A DNA stretch of 14,099 nt. Origin: Bacteroidota bacterium. Its GTDB lineage: Bacteria; Bacteroidota; Bacteroidia; Chitinophagales; Chitinophagaceae. The translations under genes and the position numbers were made by a program. This document shows positions 1-6,908 of this stretch, in pieces (position 1 is the first letter of the stretch; every line of letters begins with the position of its first letter). The notes under the pieces are model-generated. The model saw nothing but the letters and a program-made list of their open reading frames with translations, made no database searches and had not been told where the DNA came from. Location of the stretch: contig JAEZJD010000171.1 in assembly GCA_023436425.1 (NCBI GenBank), positions 1 through 14,099 of the forward strand, given 5' to 3'.

Positions 1-200
1 CCATAATTGTTTGCCAGGTCAAAATGTGTTATCCCACAGTCAAACGCGGTGTGAATAATCGTGCGGCACTTCTGCAAATCGTCTATTGCTCCGAAGTTGT
101 GCCACAGACCAAGTGAGAGCGCCGGCAACTTTAACCCGCTATTGCCGCAGCGACGATACTGCATTGTTGCATACCGCCCCGGAGATGCCTGGTAAATCAT
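1..200 (-). CDS. yghZ: YghZ-type aldo/keto reductase, N-terminal part (gene runs off the left edge)
   Basis: The 66 complete codons encode the N-terminus of an NADPH-dependent aldo/keto reductase. It resembles the E. coli YghZ (L-glyceraldehyde 3-phosphate reductase) subfamily. The family signature is clear: MQYRRCGNSGLKLPALSLGL at residues 13-32, then WHNFG at 33-37, and ITHFDLANNYG at the window edge. The latter carries the predicted catalytic Asp61 and Tyr66. The ATG at 198-200 gives MIYQASPGRY, which matches the family N-terminus, so the start is well supported. No Shine-Dalgarno sequence is visible. The gene lies just downstream of the gyrB terminator, leaving only about 24 bases between the terminator's T-run and its ATG. 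Any promoter of its own would therefore have to overlap the terminator or the 3' end of gyrB. The true substrate in this organism cannot be told from this fragment. Confidence 0.9.
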   Translation of the reverse strand, partial: MIYQASPGRYATMQYRRCGNSGLKLPALSLGLWHNFGAIDDLQKCRTIIHTAFDCGITHFDLANNY

Positions 201-223
201 CGGGTGAAAGTAGGAGTTTCTTA

Positions 224-253
224 CAAAGAAAAACCTGAGCTAAACTCAGGTTT
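224..253 (-). terminator. Rho-independent terminator after gyrB
   Basis: A perfect 9-bp inverted repeat pairs AAACCTGAG (231-239) with CTCAGGTTT (245-253) across a 5-base loop. Read on the minus strand, the second arm runs straight into TTTTTCTTTG, a U-rich tail. It lies 22 bases past the gyrB stop codon, a normal place for intrinsic termination. On the plus strand there is no comparable T-run, so it appears to work for gyrB only. Confidence 0.85.
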
Positions 254-275
254 CTGAATAAAGTAAATTCTATTC

Positions 276-2270
276 TTACACATCTATTTTCGCATACTTT
301 GCGTGGCTTTCTATAAACTCTCTACGAGGCGCCACCTCATCGCCCATCAACATGCTAAAAACACGATCGGCTTCGGCAGCACTTTCGATTGTAATCTTTT
401 TCAGCGTTCGGGACGCCGGGTTCATTGTAGTGTCCCACAATTGATCCTCGTTCATTTCTCCCAAACCTTTGTAGCGTTGAATATTGACGCTGTCCGGATT
501 GCCACCGCCTATTCGTTCCACTAACATTTTTCTTTGCTCTTCATTGTATGCGTATGCCTGCTCACGTCCTTTTTTTATTAAATACAGTGGCGGCTGGGCA
601 ATGTACACATACCCTTGCTCAACCAGTTCTTTCATGTAGCGATAAACAAACGTGAGAATTAGAGTTGCAATGTGACTTCCGTCCACATCAGCGTCGGTCA
701 TAATAATTAATTTGTGATACCGAAGCTTGGCAAGATTCAGCGCTTTTGGATCGTCAGCAGTACCTACTGTAACCCCCAAAGCAGTATACATGTTGCGAAT
801 TTCTTCGTTCTCGTAAATCTTGTGCTCCATCGCTTTCTCCACGTTGAGGATTTTACCACGCAACGGAAGAATGGCCTGATAACTTCTGTCGCGACCCTGC
901 TTCGCGGTTCCGCCGGCGGAATCTCCCTCAACAAGAAACAGTTCACACTTTTTTGGATCACGTTCAGAACAATCAGCGAGTTTTCCCGGTAAACCGCCAC
1001 CACTCAAAACGCTTTTCCGTTGCACCATTTCGCGGGCTTTTTTAGCCGCTGCACGGGCTTGCGCCGCAAGAATTACCTTTTGAATAATGTTCTTTGCCTC
1101 TTTCGGATTTTCCTCGAGGTATGACTCTAAAACTTTCGAAACCGTGGTATCCACAATGCCCATCACCTCATTGTTACCAAGCTTCGTTTTTGTCTGACCT
1201 TCAAACTGCGGCTCCGGAACCTTTACAGAAATTATGGAACTTAACCCTTCACGAAAATCATCACCTTCAATCGTTACCTTGGCTCTCTCAAACATTCCAT
1301 TTTTATCACCATAAGCTTTGAAAACTCTCGTCAGTGCCCGGCGAAAACCCGCGACGTGCGTACCACCTTCGATCGTATTGATATTGTTTACATAAGAATA
1401 AATGTGTTCATTGTAACTAGTGTTGTATGTCATCGCCACTTCCACTGATACATTGTTTTTTTCGTCGCGACCATCTACAAACAATGGCTTTGGCAAAAGC
1501 GCAGCTCTTCCGGCATTGTTGTCGAGCATTTCGACAAATTCCACAATGCCTCCTTCGCTATAAAAAGTTTTGGAGAACGTAAGTCCTGCTTCCTCATCTT
1601 TTTCGCGCAAGTCGTTAAGTGTAATACGCAGTCCTTTGTTGAGAAAACTCAACTCACGCAAGCGGCTTTCAAGAATATCTCTATTGTAATCTGTTGTTAT
1701 GAAAATTGTGTCATCGGGCCAGAAATGAACGGTGGTGCCTCTCTTTTCAGTAACCCCGATTTCTCGTACAGCAAATTCCGGAACACCCAGACGATACTGC
1801 TGTTCAAAAATTTTGTTGTCGCGGAAAACAGTCACATGGCACAGTTTACTCAAAGCGTTCACACAGCTTACACCCACTCCGTGCAAGCCTCCGGACACTT
1901 TATAGCTGTCTTTGTCGAACTTTCCACCGGCATGTAATACCGTCATTACCACTTCCAATGCGCTGCGACCTTCCTTGGCGTGAATACCAGTCGGAATTCC
2001 ACGGCCATCATCCTCAACAGAGATTGAATTGTCTTCGTGAATAGTAACAATAATATTTTTACAATGACCGGCTAATGCCTCGTCAATCGAGTTGTCTACC
2101 ACCTCGTAAACCAAATGGTGCAGGCCCTTTACACCAACATCGCCAATATACATTGCAGGACGCTTGCGAACGGCTTCCAGGCCTTCCAAAACCTGAATAC
2201 TATCAGCACCATAATTCGGGTTTACCGCTGGTGCAGAAGCAGTAACCAATGGGTCTAAAATATCACTCAT
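276..2270 (-). CDS. gyrB: DNA gyrase subunit B
   Basis: ATPase subunit of type IIA topoisomerase, which pairs with GyrA in the cytoplasm to introduce negative supercoils. The 664-residue protein has a full set of motifs. The GHKL ATPase has catalytic Glu56 and Asn60 in EVVDNSIDEA, Asp87 in EDDGRGIPTGIH, and the G-loop GGLHGVGVSCVNALS (127-141). The transducer domain has QTKTKLGN with Lys363. TOPRIM has EGDSAGG (Glu448) and the metal-binding DADVDG (526-531). The C-terminal tail has QRYKGLGEMN and ends ESHAKYAKIDV. The TOPRIM-proximal RDRSYQAILPLRGKILNVEKA region and the tail favour GyrB over ParE. The ATG at 2268-2270 (MSDILDP) is chosen. An in-frame ATG eight codons upstream would add MCDKFPLK, which is atypical for the family. 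The gene follows lpxD on the same strand but is separated by a 153-bp gap holding a hairpin and a -7 box, so it probably has its own promoter. Confidence 0.96.
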   Translation of the reverse strand: MSDILDPLVTASAPAVNPNYGADSIQVLEGLEAVRKRPAMYIGDVGVKGLHHLVYEVVDNSIDEALAGHCKNIIVTIHEDNSISVEDDGRGIPTGIHAKEGRSALEVVMTVLHAGGKFDKDSYKVSGGLHGVGVSCVNALSKLCHVTVFRDNKIFEQQYRLGVPEFAVREIGVTEKRGTTVHFWPDDTIFITTDYNRDILESRLRELSFLNKGLRITLNDLREKDEEAGLTFSKTFYSEGGIVEFVEMLDNNAGRAALLPKPLFVDGRDEKNNVSVEVAMTYNTSYNEHIYSYVNNINTIEGGTHVAGFRRALTRVFKAYGDKNGMFERAKVTIEGDDFREGLSSIISVKVPEPQFEGQTKTKLGNNEVMGIVDTTVSKVLESYLEENPKEAKNIIQKVILAAQARAAAKKAREMVQRKSVLSGGGLPGKLADCSERDPKKCELFLVEGDSAGGTAKQGRDRSYQAILPLRGKILNVEKAMEHKIYENEEIRNMYTALGVTVGTADDPKALNLAKLRYHKLIIMTDADVDGSHIATLILTFVYRYMKELVEQGYVYIAQPPLYLIKKGREQAYAYNEEQRKMLVERIGGGNPDSVNIQRYKGLGEMNEDQLWDTTMNPASRTLKKITIESAAEADRVFSMLMGDEVAPRREFIESHAKYAKIDV

Positions 2271-2316
2271 TTTAAGGGGGAATTTATCACACAAAAGGTG
2301 TGTCTGAACATTCGTG

Positions 2317-2324
2317 CAAAGGTA
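2317..2324 (-). promoter_or_regulatory. Candidate gyrB promoter -7 box
   Basis: The minus strand reads TACCTTTG, a full match to the Bacteroidota -7 consensus TAnnTTTG. It lies about 46 bases upstream of the chosen gyrB ATG. Transcription would begin near 2310 and give a leader of roughly 40 bases. No TTG is found at the usual 19-21 base spacing; the nearest is about 25 bases upstream. This makes the call a -7 match only. Confidence 0.45.
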
Positions 2325-2325
2325 C

Positions 2326-2380
2326 TGAAAAGCAGGCGTTTTGAGGGTGCAAAATGCGTTAAATTATACCCTGCTTTTCA
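2326..2380 (-). repeat. Large imperfect hairpin between lpxD and gyrB
   Basis: TGAAAAGCAGG (2326-2336) and CCTGCTTTTCA (2370-2380) form a perfect 11-bp inverted repeat with a 33-base loop. Inside it, GCGTTTTG and CAAAATGC can pair again around a 6-base loop, with one G-U pair on plus-strand RNA or one A-C mismatch on minus-strand RNA. It begins 44 bases after the lpxD stop codon, so it may stop or protect the lpxD transcript. There is no clean U-run after the stem on the minus strand. It also abuts the candidate gyrB -7 box. Confidence 0.6.
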
Positions 2381-2423
2381 ACAATTATTCAGTCTGAAAC
2401 TGCAACAATGATAAATCTGTTCT

Positions 2424-3479
2424 TTACAATGAATTCACACGCTCTTCCATCATCTGTTTGATGATTTTTTCGAGCTCCTGAATGCGCTTTTCTAATTGAG
2501 GTAAATTGCGAAATACAGCCTGGCTGCGTAATGAAGCAGTGTAATCGCCGGCGGGACTTCCTGTGACTGCGCTATAAGGCTCCTTTAGGGATTTACTTAC
2601 CCCGCTTTGTGCATTGATTTTAGACCCATCTGCTATTTGAATGTGACCGACTAATCCGGCTTGACCGCCAATCATTACATTGTTGCCAATTTTTGTTGAG
2701 CCACTCACACCCACTTGCGCAGCGATTACCGTGCTGTTTCCCACTTCTACGTTGTGTGCAATTTGTATAAGGTTGTCAAGTTTTGCTCCGGCCCTAATAC
2801 ATGTAGACCCAATTGTTGCCCGATCGATCGTGGTATTCGCACCAATTTCTACATGGTCTTCGATCACTACATTTCCGATCTGTGGTACTTTCTTAAAACT
2901 CCCGTCCGCCTGGGGTGCAAAGCCGAAACCATCCGAACCGATCACCGCGCCGGCATGAACGATAATCGAATTGTGAAGCTTGCAATCGTGGTAAATTTTT
3001 ACGCCCGGGTGAACAATGCAATTATTTCCAACTTCGACGTTATCACCAATAAACGTATTCGGAAAGACTTTTGTGTTGCTGCCAATTTTTACGTTCTCAC
3101 CAATGTAGCAAAAAGCCCCAATAAAAACATCGCTTCCGAGTTGCGCCGAAGATGAAATGTACGCCGGTTGTTGAATACCCTTCAACTGCTGTGTGACCAT
3201 TTCCTGGTACTTACTCAGTAACTGAGCAAATGCACTGTACGGATCTTTTACACGAATCAAAGTGGGTTTTACAAATTCCTTCAGCTGGTAACCTTCGCCA
3301 ATAATGGCTATGGATGCGTTCGTGCGATACAGGTAGTCTTCATATTTTGGATTAGCGAAAAAAGTGAGCTGCCCTTCCGCCGCTTCTTCGATCTTGCCAA
3401 AGGAGGTTACCGTCGCGTCTGCGTTTCCTTCAATTTTCCCATTAATCAACACTGAAATTTGGGCTGCTGTAAACTGCAT
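2424..3479 (-). CDS. lpxD: UDP-3-O-acylglucosamine N-acyltransferase
   Basis: Third enzyme of lipid A synthesis: it transfers a 3-hydroxyacyl chain from acyl carrier protein to the 2-amino group of UDP-3-O-acylglucosamine. The 351 residues match the family length. An N-terminal uridine-binding domain (about 1-100, with SFGKIEEAAEGQLTFFANPK) is followed by a left-handed beta helix of hexapeptide repeats (about 105-300). The helix contains GSDGFGFAP (181-189), EIGANTTIDRATIG (211-224) and KLDNLIQIAHNVEVG, whose His242 is the expected catalytic base. A charged C-terminal helix (about 328-347) ends the protein, as is usual in LpxD. It lies 107 bp after the HD phosphohydrolase on the same strand. 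That HD-lpxD pairing is familiar in Bacteroidota, but here gyrB follows in place of lpxC-fabZ and lpxA. Confidence 0.95.
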   Translation of the reverse strand: MQFTAAQISVLINGKIEGNADATVTSFGKIEEAAEGQLTFFANPKYEDYLYRTNASIAIIGEGYQLKEFVKPTLIRVKDPYSAFAQLLSKYQEMVTQQLKGIQQPAYISSSAQLGSDVFIGAFCYIGENVKIGSNTKVFPNTFIGDNVEVGNNCIVHPGVKIYHDCKLHNSIIVHAGAVIGSDGFGFAPQADGSFKKVPQIGNVVIEDHVEIGANTTIDRATIGSTCIRAGAKLDNLIQIAHNVEVGNSTVIAAQVGVSGSTKIGNNVMIGGQAGLVGHIQIADGSKINAQSGVSKSLKEPYSAVTGSPAGDYTASLRSQAVFRNLPQLEKRIQELEKIIKQMMEERVNSL

Positions 3480-3494
3480 ATAGTTTCAAAAATT

Positions 3495-3523
3495 CAAAAT
3501 ACGCAAAATATGATTGTCGCAAA
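3495..3523 (-). promoter_or_regulatory. Possible lpxD promoter
   Basis: On the minus strand TTTG (3520-3523) is followed after 18 bases by TATTTTG (3495-3501), close to but one base shorter than the Bacteroidota TTTG-N19-TAnnTTTG pattern. A second TATTTTG sits at 3504-3510, giving a 9-bp-period direct repeat. An imperfect hairpin, TTGTCGCAA (3514-3522) with TTGCGTCAA (3529-3537), overlaps the upstream element. Transcription from here would leave only about a 10-base leader before the lpxD ATG. Confidence 0.3.
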
Positions 3524-3586
3524 GAAAATTGCGTCAAACCAGAAAACACGCTGCGAAAAGCTTTTTATGAAGAATTTTTGAAGGCT

Positions 3587-4807
3587 TCAGGCAGGATGGC
3601 AAAGGTAATATTTTCTTATCGGCGTCACGAGTTGAGTGTGAATAAGCGCATTGTCTACATGCGAAATATCGGAAACGGTACCATCTTTATGTAGGATGTT
3701 GATGTGTTCATCTACAGCATTATACGTGGTATTGATCGCCTGACCGGTAAATACAAAGTACTTCAACTCATCGTCACCAATGTTCATTTTCTTTGCTGCC
3801 GTCGCCCGAAAGGCGTCAAGTTCTTTGGTTGTAAAAGGTTCTGCCCGAAACTTTATTTTCAGCAGCTTTCGATCGACTAAGCCCTGCGACAATGTTCTAA
3901 GCACTACGTCGGAGTGATTGCACCAGTTTTTCAGCGTGCACATCACATCAATGTCGTCCAACTCACAAAACTTTTTTACATGTTTTTTGAAATCTTCTCC
4001 AGGCGAAAGTTCTTTTAGAAAGAAATCAAGATTAGTGCAGCCTGTTTTCAATTCCACTCCGCGTGCAAGCAGCTCATTAGCGCGGTCGATAATGTGCACC
4101 AGCATCTTCTCGGCTACAAGAACCGTTTTGTGCAGATATACCTGCCAGTACATTAACCTTCGTGCTACCAGAAATTTTTCAACAGAATAGATCGCCTTTT
4201 CTTCTACCATCAGTTTACCATCATGAACTACCAACATTTTCAAAATTCGATCGTAACCAATAACACCTTCGGATACGCCGGTAAAGAAACTGTCGCGTGA
4301 CAAGTAATCCATCCGATCCACGTCGAGCTGCCCCGAGACAAGTTGATGCAGGAATGGCTTTGGATGGTTGTTGGTAAAAATTTCGATTGCTGTTTGAAGA
4401 TCACCATTAAATTGTTCATTTAGAAGGTGAAGAATCATTATAGAAATCTCTTCATGATGCACACCGCGGATCAATTTTGTTTCCAAAGCATGGGAGTATG
4501 GACCGTGTCCGATATCGTGCAACAGAATTGCAACTTTCGCCCCGATCTCCTCCTCCTTTGTTATTTCAACTCCTTTGCTCCGCAACTCCGCAATTGCCAG
4601 TCCCATTAGGTGGTATGCTCCAAGAGAATGGTGCAATCGTGTGTGTACTGCGCCGGGATAAACCAAAGATGCGAAAGCCATTTGGTGTATGCGTCGCAGG
4701 CGCTGGTAATACGGATGAGCCACGATCTTTAAAATAAGCGGATGATCGATAGTAATGAAGCCAAAAACAGGATCGTTGATTATTTTTCTCGTCACGGTCG
4801 AACCCAT
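3587..4807 (-). CDS. HD-domain metal-dependent phosphohydrolase (SAMHD1/dNTPase-like superfamily)
   Basis: A 406-residue cytosolic protein of the HD superfamily, which hydrolyses phosphoester bonds at a metal centre. The H...HD...D ligand set is intact: His60 in HTRLHHSLGAYHL, His97-Asp98 in LLHDIGHGPYSH, and Asp164 in LDVDRMDYLSRD. The order and spacing resemble SAMHD1 and dGTP triphosphohydrolase relatives, so a nucleotide substrate is plausible, but the sequence does not prove it. The rest (about 190-406) is mostly helical and has no second domain I can name. Homologues in Bacteroidota commonly sit directly before lpxD, as here; the reason for that linkage is unknown to me. It is divergent from porX with 114 bp between the start codons. 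A minus-strand TATTTTTG at 4816-4823 matches the -7 consensus but would give an almost leaderless mRNA. Confidence 0.88.
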   Translation of the reverse strand: MGSTVTRKIINDPVFGFITIDHPLILKIVAHPYYQRLRRIHQMAFASLVYPGAVHTRLHHSLGAYHLMGLAIAELRSKGVEITKEEEIGAKVAILLHDIGHGPYSHALETKLIRGVHHEEISIMILHLLNEQFNGDLQTAIEIFTNNHPKPFLHQLVSGQLDVDRMDYLSRDSFFTGVSEGVIGYDRILKMLVVHDGKLMVEEKAIYSVEKFLVARRLMYWQVYLHKTVLVAEKMLVHIIDRANELLARGVELKTGCTNLDFFLKELSPGEDFKKHVKKFCELDDIDVMCTLKNWCNHSDVVLRTLSQGLVDRKLLKIKFRAEPFTTKELDAFRATAAKKMNIGDDELKYFVFTGQAINTTYNAVDEHINILHKDGTVSDISHVDNALIHTQLVTPIRKYYLCHPA

Positions 4808-4921
4808 AAGTGGCTCAAAAATACATGAGGAACATTTGTGCTCCCCGGTTTATCGGGCGATGTTGTTAACTTACACCCCTTAACCGGAAATCTGCCTTTC
4901 TCAAGGCACAAATTGAAATTA

Positions 4922-6478
4922 ATGAGTTTAGCAAAGATCCTTTGGGTAGATGATGAAATAGAAAGTCTCCAATCACAAAAAATTTTTCTTGAAAATAAAG
5001 GCTACGAAGTACAAACGTTAACGAACGGGTTTGATGCAATAGATTTTGTAAAGGAAAATGCAGTGGATGTAGTGTTGCTTGATGAAACAATGCCCGGCAT
5101 CACCGGTCTGGAAACACTTTCAAAAATCAAGGAGGTTAACGAACAAATTCCTGTTGTCTTGATCACAAAAAACGAAACAGAAAACCTGATGGATGATGCG
5201 ATCGGCAGCCAGATAAGCGACTACTTAATCAAGCCGGTAAACCCTAATCAGGTACTTCTTTCACTGAAAAAAATTATCGACAACAGACGCCTTGTTGCCG
5301 AGAAAACAACCACTGCCTACCAGCAACAGTTCAGGAATTTATTTATGGCACTAAATTCAAATCCGGACCACAACGAATGGATGGGAATTTACAAGGAACT
5401 AGTTCGGTGGGAGCTTAGTTTGCAACGCAGCGACAGTCCTGAAATGCAGGAAGTTTTTCAAACGCAGAAGAACGAAGCCAACACGGAGTTTTTCAAATTT
5501 ATTTCACGCAATTACGCATCATGGATAAAGGAAAAAACTACTGACCGGCCGGTAATGTCTCATACGCTTTTCCGCGAAAAAGTTTTACCGAATGTAGAAA
5601 AAGGCGTTCCTGCGTTTTTCATTTTGATCGACAATCTTCGGTTCGACCAGTGGCGGACCATTATGCCTATTTTTCTTGAAACTTTCAGACTTGTTGAAGA
5701 GGACACATTTTACAGCATTTTGCCAACAGCCACGCACTATGCACGCAATGCCATCTTTACCGGGCTGTTGCCGGTAAATATTGAGAAGAAGTTTCATCAT
5801 CAATGGAAAAATGACGATGAAGAAGGAGGCAAAAATTTGTTCGAAGAAGAGTTTTTCAGAGCACAGTTAAAGGCACTTGGAAAGAGCGATTTGCGTGTAG
5901 GATATACAAAAGTGGTGAACAACCAGGCTGGATTGGATCTGGTAAACAACATCCACAACTTACTCAACAATGATTTGAATGTAATCGTGTACAATTTTGT
6001 CGACATGCTCTCTCACGCACGAACCGAAATGGAAGTGTTGAAAGAACTTGCCGGTGACGAAGTAAGCTATCGCAGCATTACAGCATCCTGGTTCGAGCAT
6101 TCACCATTGCACCAGGCATTGAAAAAAATTGCTGACAAAAATATCAAAATTATTTTGGCGACCGACCATGGCAGCGTTCGTGTGAAGACGCCTGTGAAGG
6201 TGATCGGCGATAAACAAACAACGACAAACTTGCGCTACAAGCATGGACGAAATTTGAACTACGATCCTAAAGAAGTGCTGGCATTCCGCGATCCGAAAGA
6301 AGCCGGACTGCCAACGCCGACGGTGAATTCATCATACATTTTTGCAGGCGAAGATGTTTTTCTTTGCTATCCAAATAACTACAACCACTATGTCAACTAT
6401 TATCGAAACACGTTTCAACATGGAGGCGTAAGTCTAGAGGAGATGATAGTGCCCGTTGTTCAACTGGTGAGTAAATAG
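4922..6478 (+). CDS. porX: PorX-type response regulator with PglZ (alkaline phosphatase-like) output domain
   Basis: Two-component response regulator. In Porphyromonas and Flavobacterium, PorX works with the kinase PorY and the sigma factor SigP to control the type IX secretion system, and its PglZ domain is a zinc phosphodiesterase acting on oligonucleotides. Residues 1-120 are a receiver domain: acidic pair Asp10-Asp11, phospho-acceptor Asp54 in VVLLDETMPG, Thr82 and Lys104 in YLIKPV. Residues about 230-518 are the PglZ domain. Candidate metal and catalytic residues are Asp237 (FILIDNLRFDQWR), Thr271 (PTATHYARNA), Asp361 and His365 (VDMLSHAR), Asp415-His416 (ATDHGS) and His500 (FQHGG). The 518-residue length equals my recollection of P. 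gingivalis PorX. The ATG at 4922 (MSLAKILWVDDE) is preferred; a start 28 codons upstream would add residues before the receiver fold. No kinase gene is nearby. No convincing promoter is seen in the 114-bp divergent gap. Confidence 0.94.
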   Translation: MSLAKILWVDDEIESLQSQKIFLENKGYEVQTLTNGFDAIDFVKENAVDVVLLDETMPGITGLETLSKIKEVNEQIPVVLITKNETENLMDDAIGSQISDYLIKPVNPNQVLLSLKKIIDNRRLVAEKTTTAYQQQFRNLFMALNSNPDHNEWMGIYKELVRWELSLQRSDSPEMQEVFQTQKNEANTEFFKFISRNYASWIKEKTTDRPVMSHTLFREKVLPNVEKGVPAFFILIDNLRFDQWRTIMPIFLETFRLVEEDTFYSILPTATHYARNAIFTGLLPVNIEKKFHHQWKNDDEEGGKNLFEEEFFRAQLKALGKSDLRVGYTKVVNNQAGLDLVNNIHNLLNNDLNVIVYNFVDMLSHARTEMEVLKELAGDEVSYRSITASWFEHSPLHQALKKIADKNIKIILATDHGSVRVKTPVKVIGDKQTTTNLRYKHGRNLNYDPKEVLAFRDPKEAGLPTPTVNSSYIFAGEDVFLCYPNNYNHYVNYYRNTFQHGGVSLEEMIVPVVQLVSK

Positions 6479-6552
6479 AAGAATCGAAATATCACAAATA
6501 AGGAATAGCATCTCACTACTTTTACATTATTTAATTGTGCATTGAAATTCTC

Positions 6553-6849
6553 ATGAAATACACGCAAACAACGCTCGACAAAATAGAAAAGGTGATAGAA
6601 GAAAGTGGCTACGTGGTTCGTTATGAACGTGGCTCCTTTCAAAGCGGCTTTTGCATTTTGGAGGATCGCAAAGTGGTCGTGCTGAACAAATTTCTTCAAC
6701 TGGAGGGGAGAATTAATACCCTTATAGATCTTCTTCCTCATCTCAAAATAGAACCTGAAACCTTAACACCCGAAAGTCGAAAGATTTTCGACGACATCAT
6801 GGGCCGGCATGCTTCTGACAAAAGTCAAGGTGATCTTTTCAACTCGTAA
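6553..6849 (+). CDS. Small protein of unknown function (98 aa)
   Basis: I do not recognise a characterised family, though the sequence looks like a conserved small Bacteroidota protein. The ATG at 6553 gives MKYTQTTLDKIEKVIEESGY; an in-frame start six codons upstream is also possible but adds an unlikely leader. It has no signal peptide, membrane segment or cysteine pair and looks cytosolic. Residues 1-20 form an amphipathic helix. Residues about 20-46 (VVRYERGSFQSGFCILEDRK and VVVLNKF) look like a beta hairpin. The rest is helical, with LEGRINTLIDLLPHL around 49-63 and a polar tail ending QGDLFNS. It sits 74 bp after porX on the same strand, and its stop codon falls inside the repeat described at 6843-6908. 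A weak -7-like TACTTTTA lies about 25 bases upstream of the start. Function unknown. Confidence 0.82.
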   Translation: MKYTQTTLDKIEKVIEESGYVVRYERGSFQSGFCILEDRKVVVLNKFLQLEGRINTLIDLLPHLKIEPETLTPESRKIFDDIMGRHASDKSQGDLFNS

Positions 6850-6908
6850 GCTCGTAAATAGTTAAGTTGTGAACATGTGAACTTTTACGAACTTGCAAGT
6901 CTGTGAAC
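6843..6908. repeat. Degenerate 8-bp-period tandem repeat joining two genes
   Basis: Eight consecutive units can be read: CTCGTAAG, CTCGTAAA, TAGTTAAG, TTGTGAAC, ATGTGAAC, TTTTACGAAC (10 bases), TTGCAAGT, CTGTGAAC. GTGAAC occurs three times (6869, 6877, 6903), and most units share a G/C-T/G-A-A core in register. The repeat fills the gap exactly: the TAA of the upstream gene lies in the first unit and the GTG start of the downstream gene in the last. This looks like a decayed or slipped octamer array, not a terminator, as no stable stem is visible. Confidence 0.65.

Noticed and set aside
276..2270. ParE (topoisomerase IV) instead of GyrB
   Set aside because: The sequence following the EGDSAGG motif and the C-terminal tail fit GyrB better, as does the 664-residue length; a genome check for a separate parE would settle it.
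2715..3155. A plus-strand open frame of 146 codons opposite lpxD
   Set aside because: It lies wholly antisense to a well-supported lpxD and its translation shows no domain or composition of a real protein.
4843..4887. Short inverted repeats (CCCG/CGGG and CCGGTT/AACCGG) in the HD-porX divergent gap as an operator
   Set aside because: Stems of 4 to 6 bp with spacing up to 31 bases are expected by chance, and no promoter element aligns with them.
6875..6877. ATG in the octamer repeat as the start of the MBL hydrolase
   Set aside because: It is in a different reading frame from the HPHKDH protein; only the GTG at 6903 is in frame ahead of the LLGTG strand.
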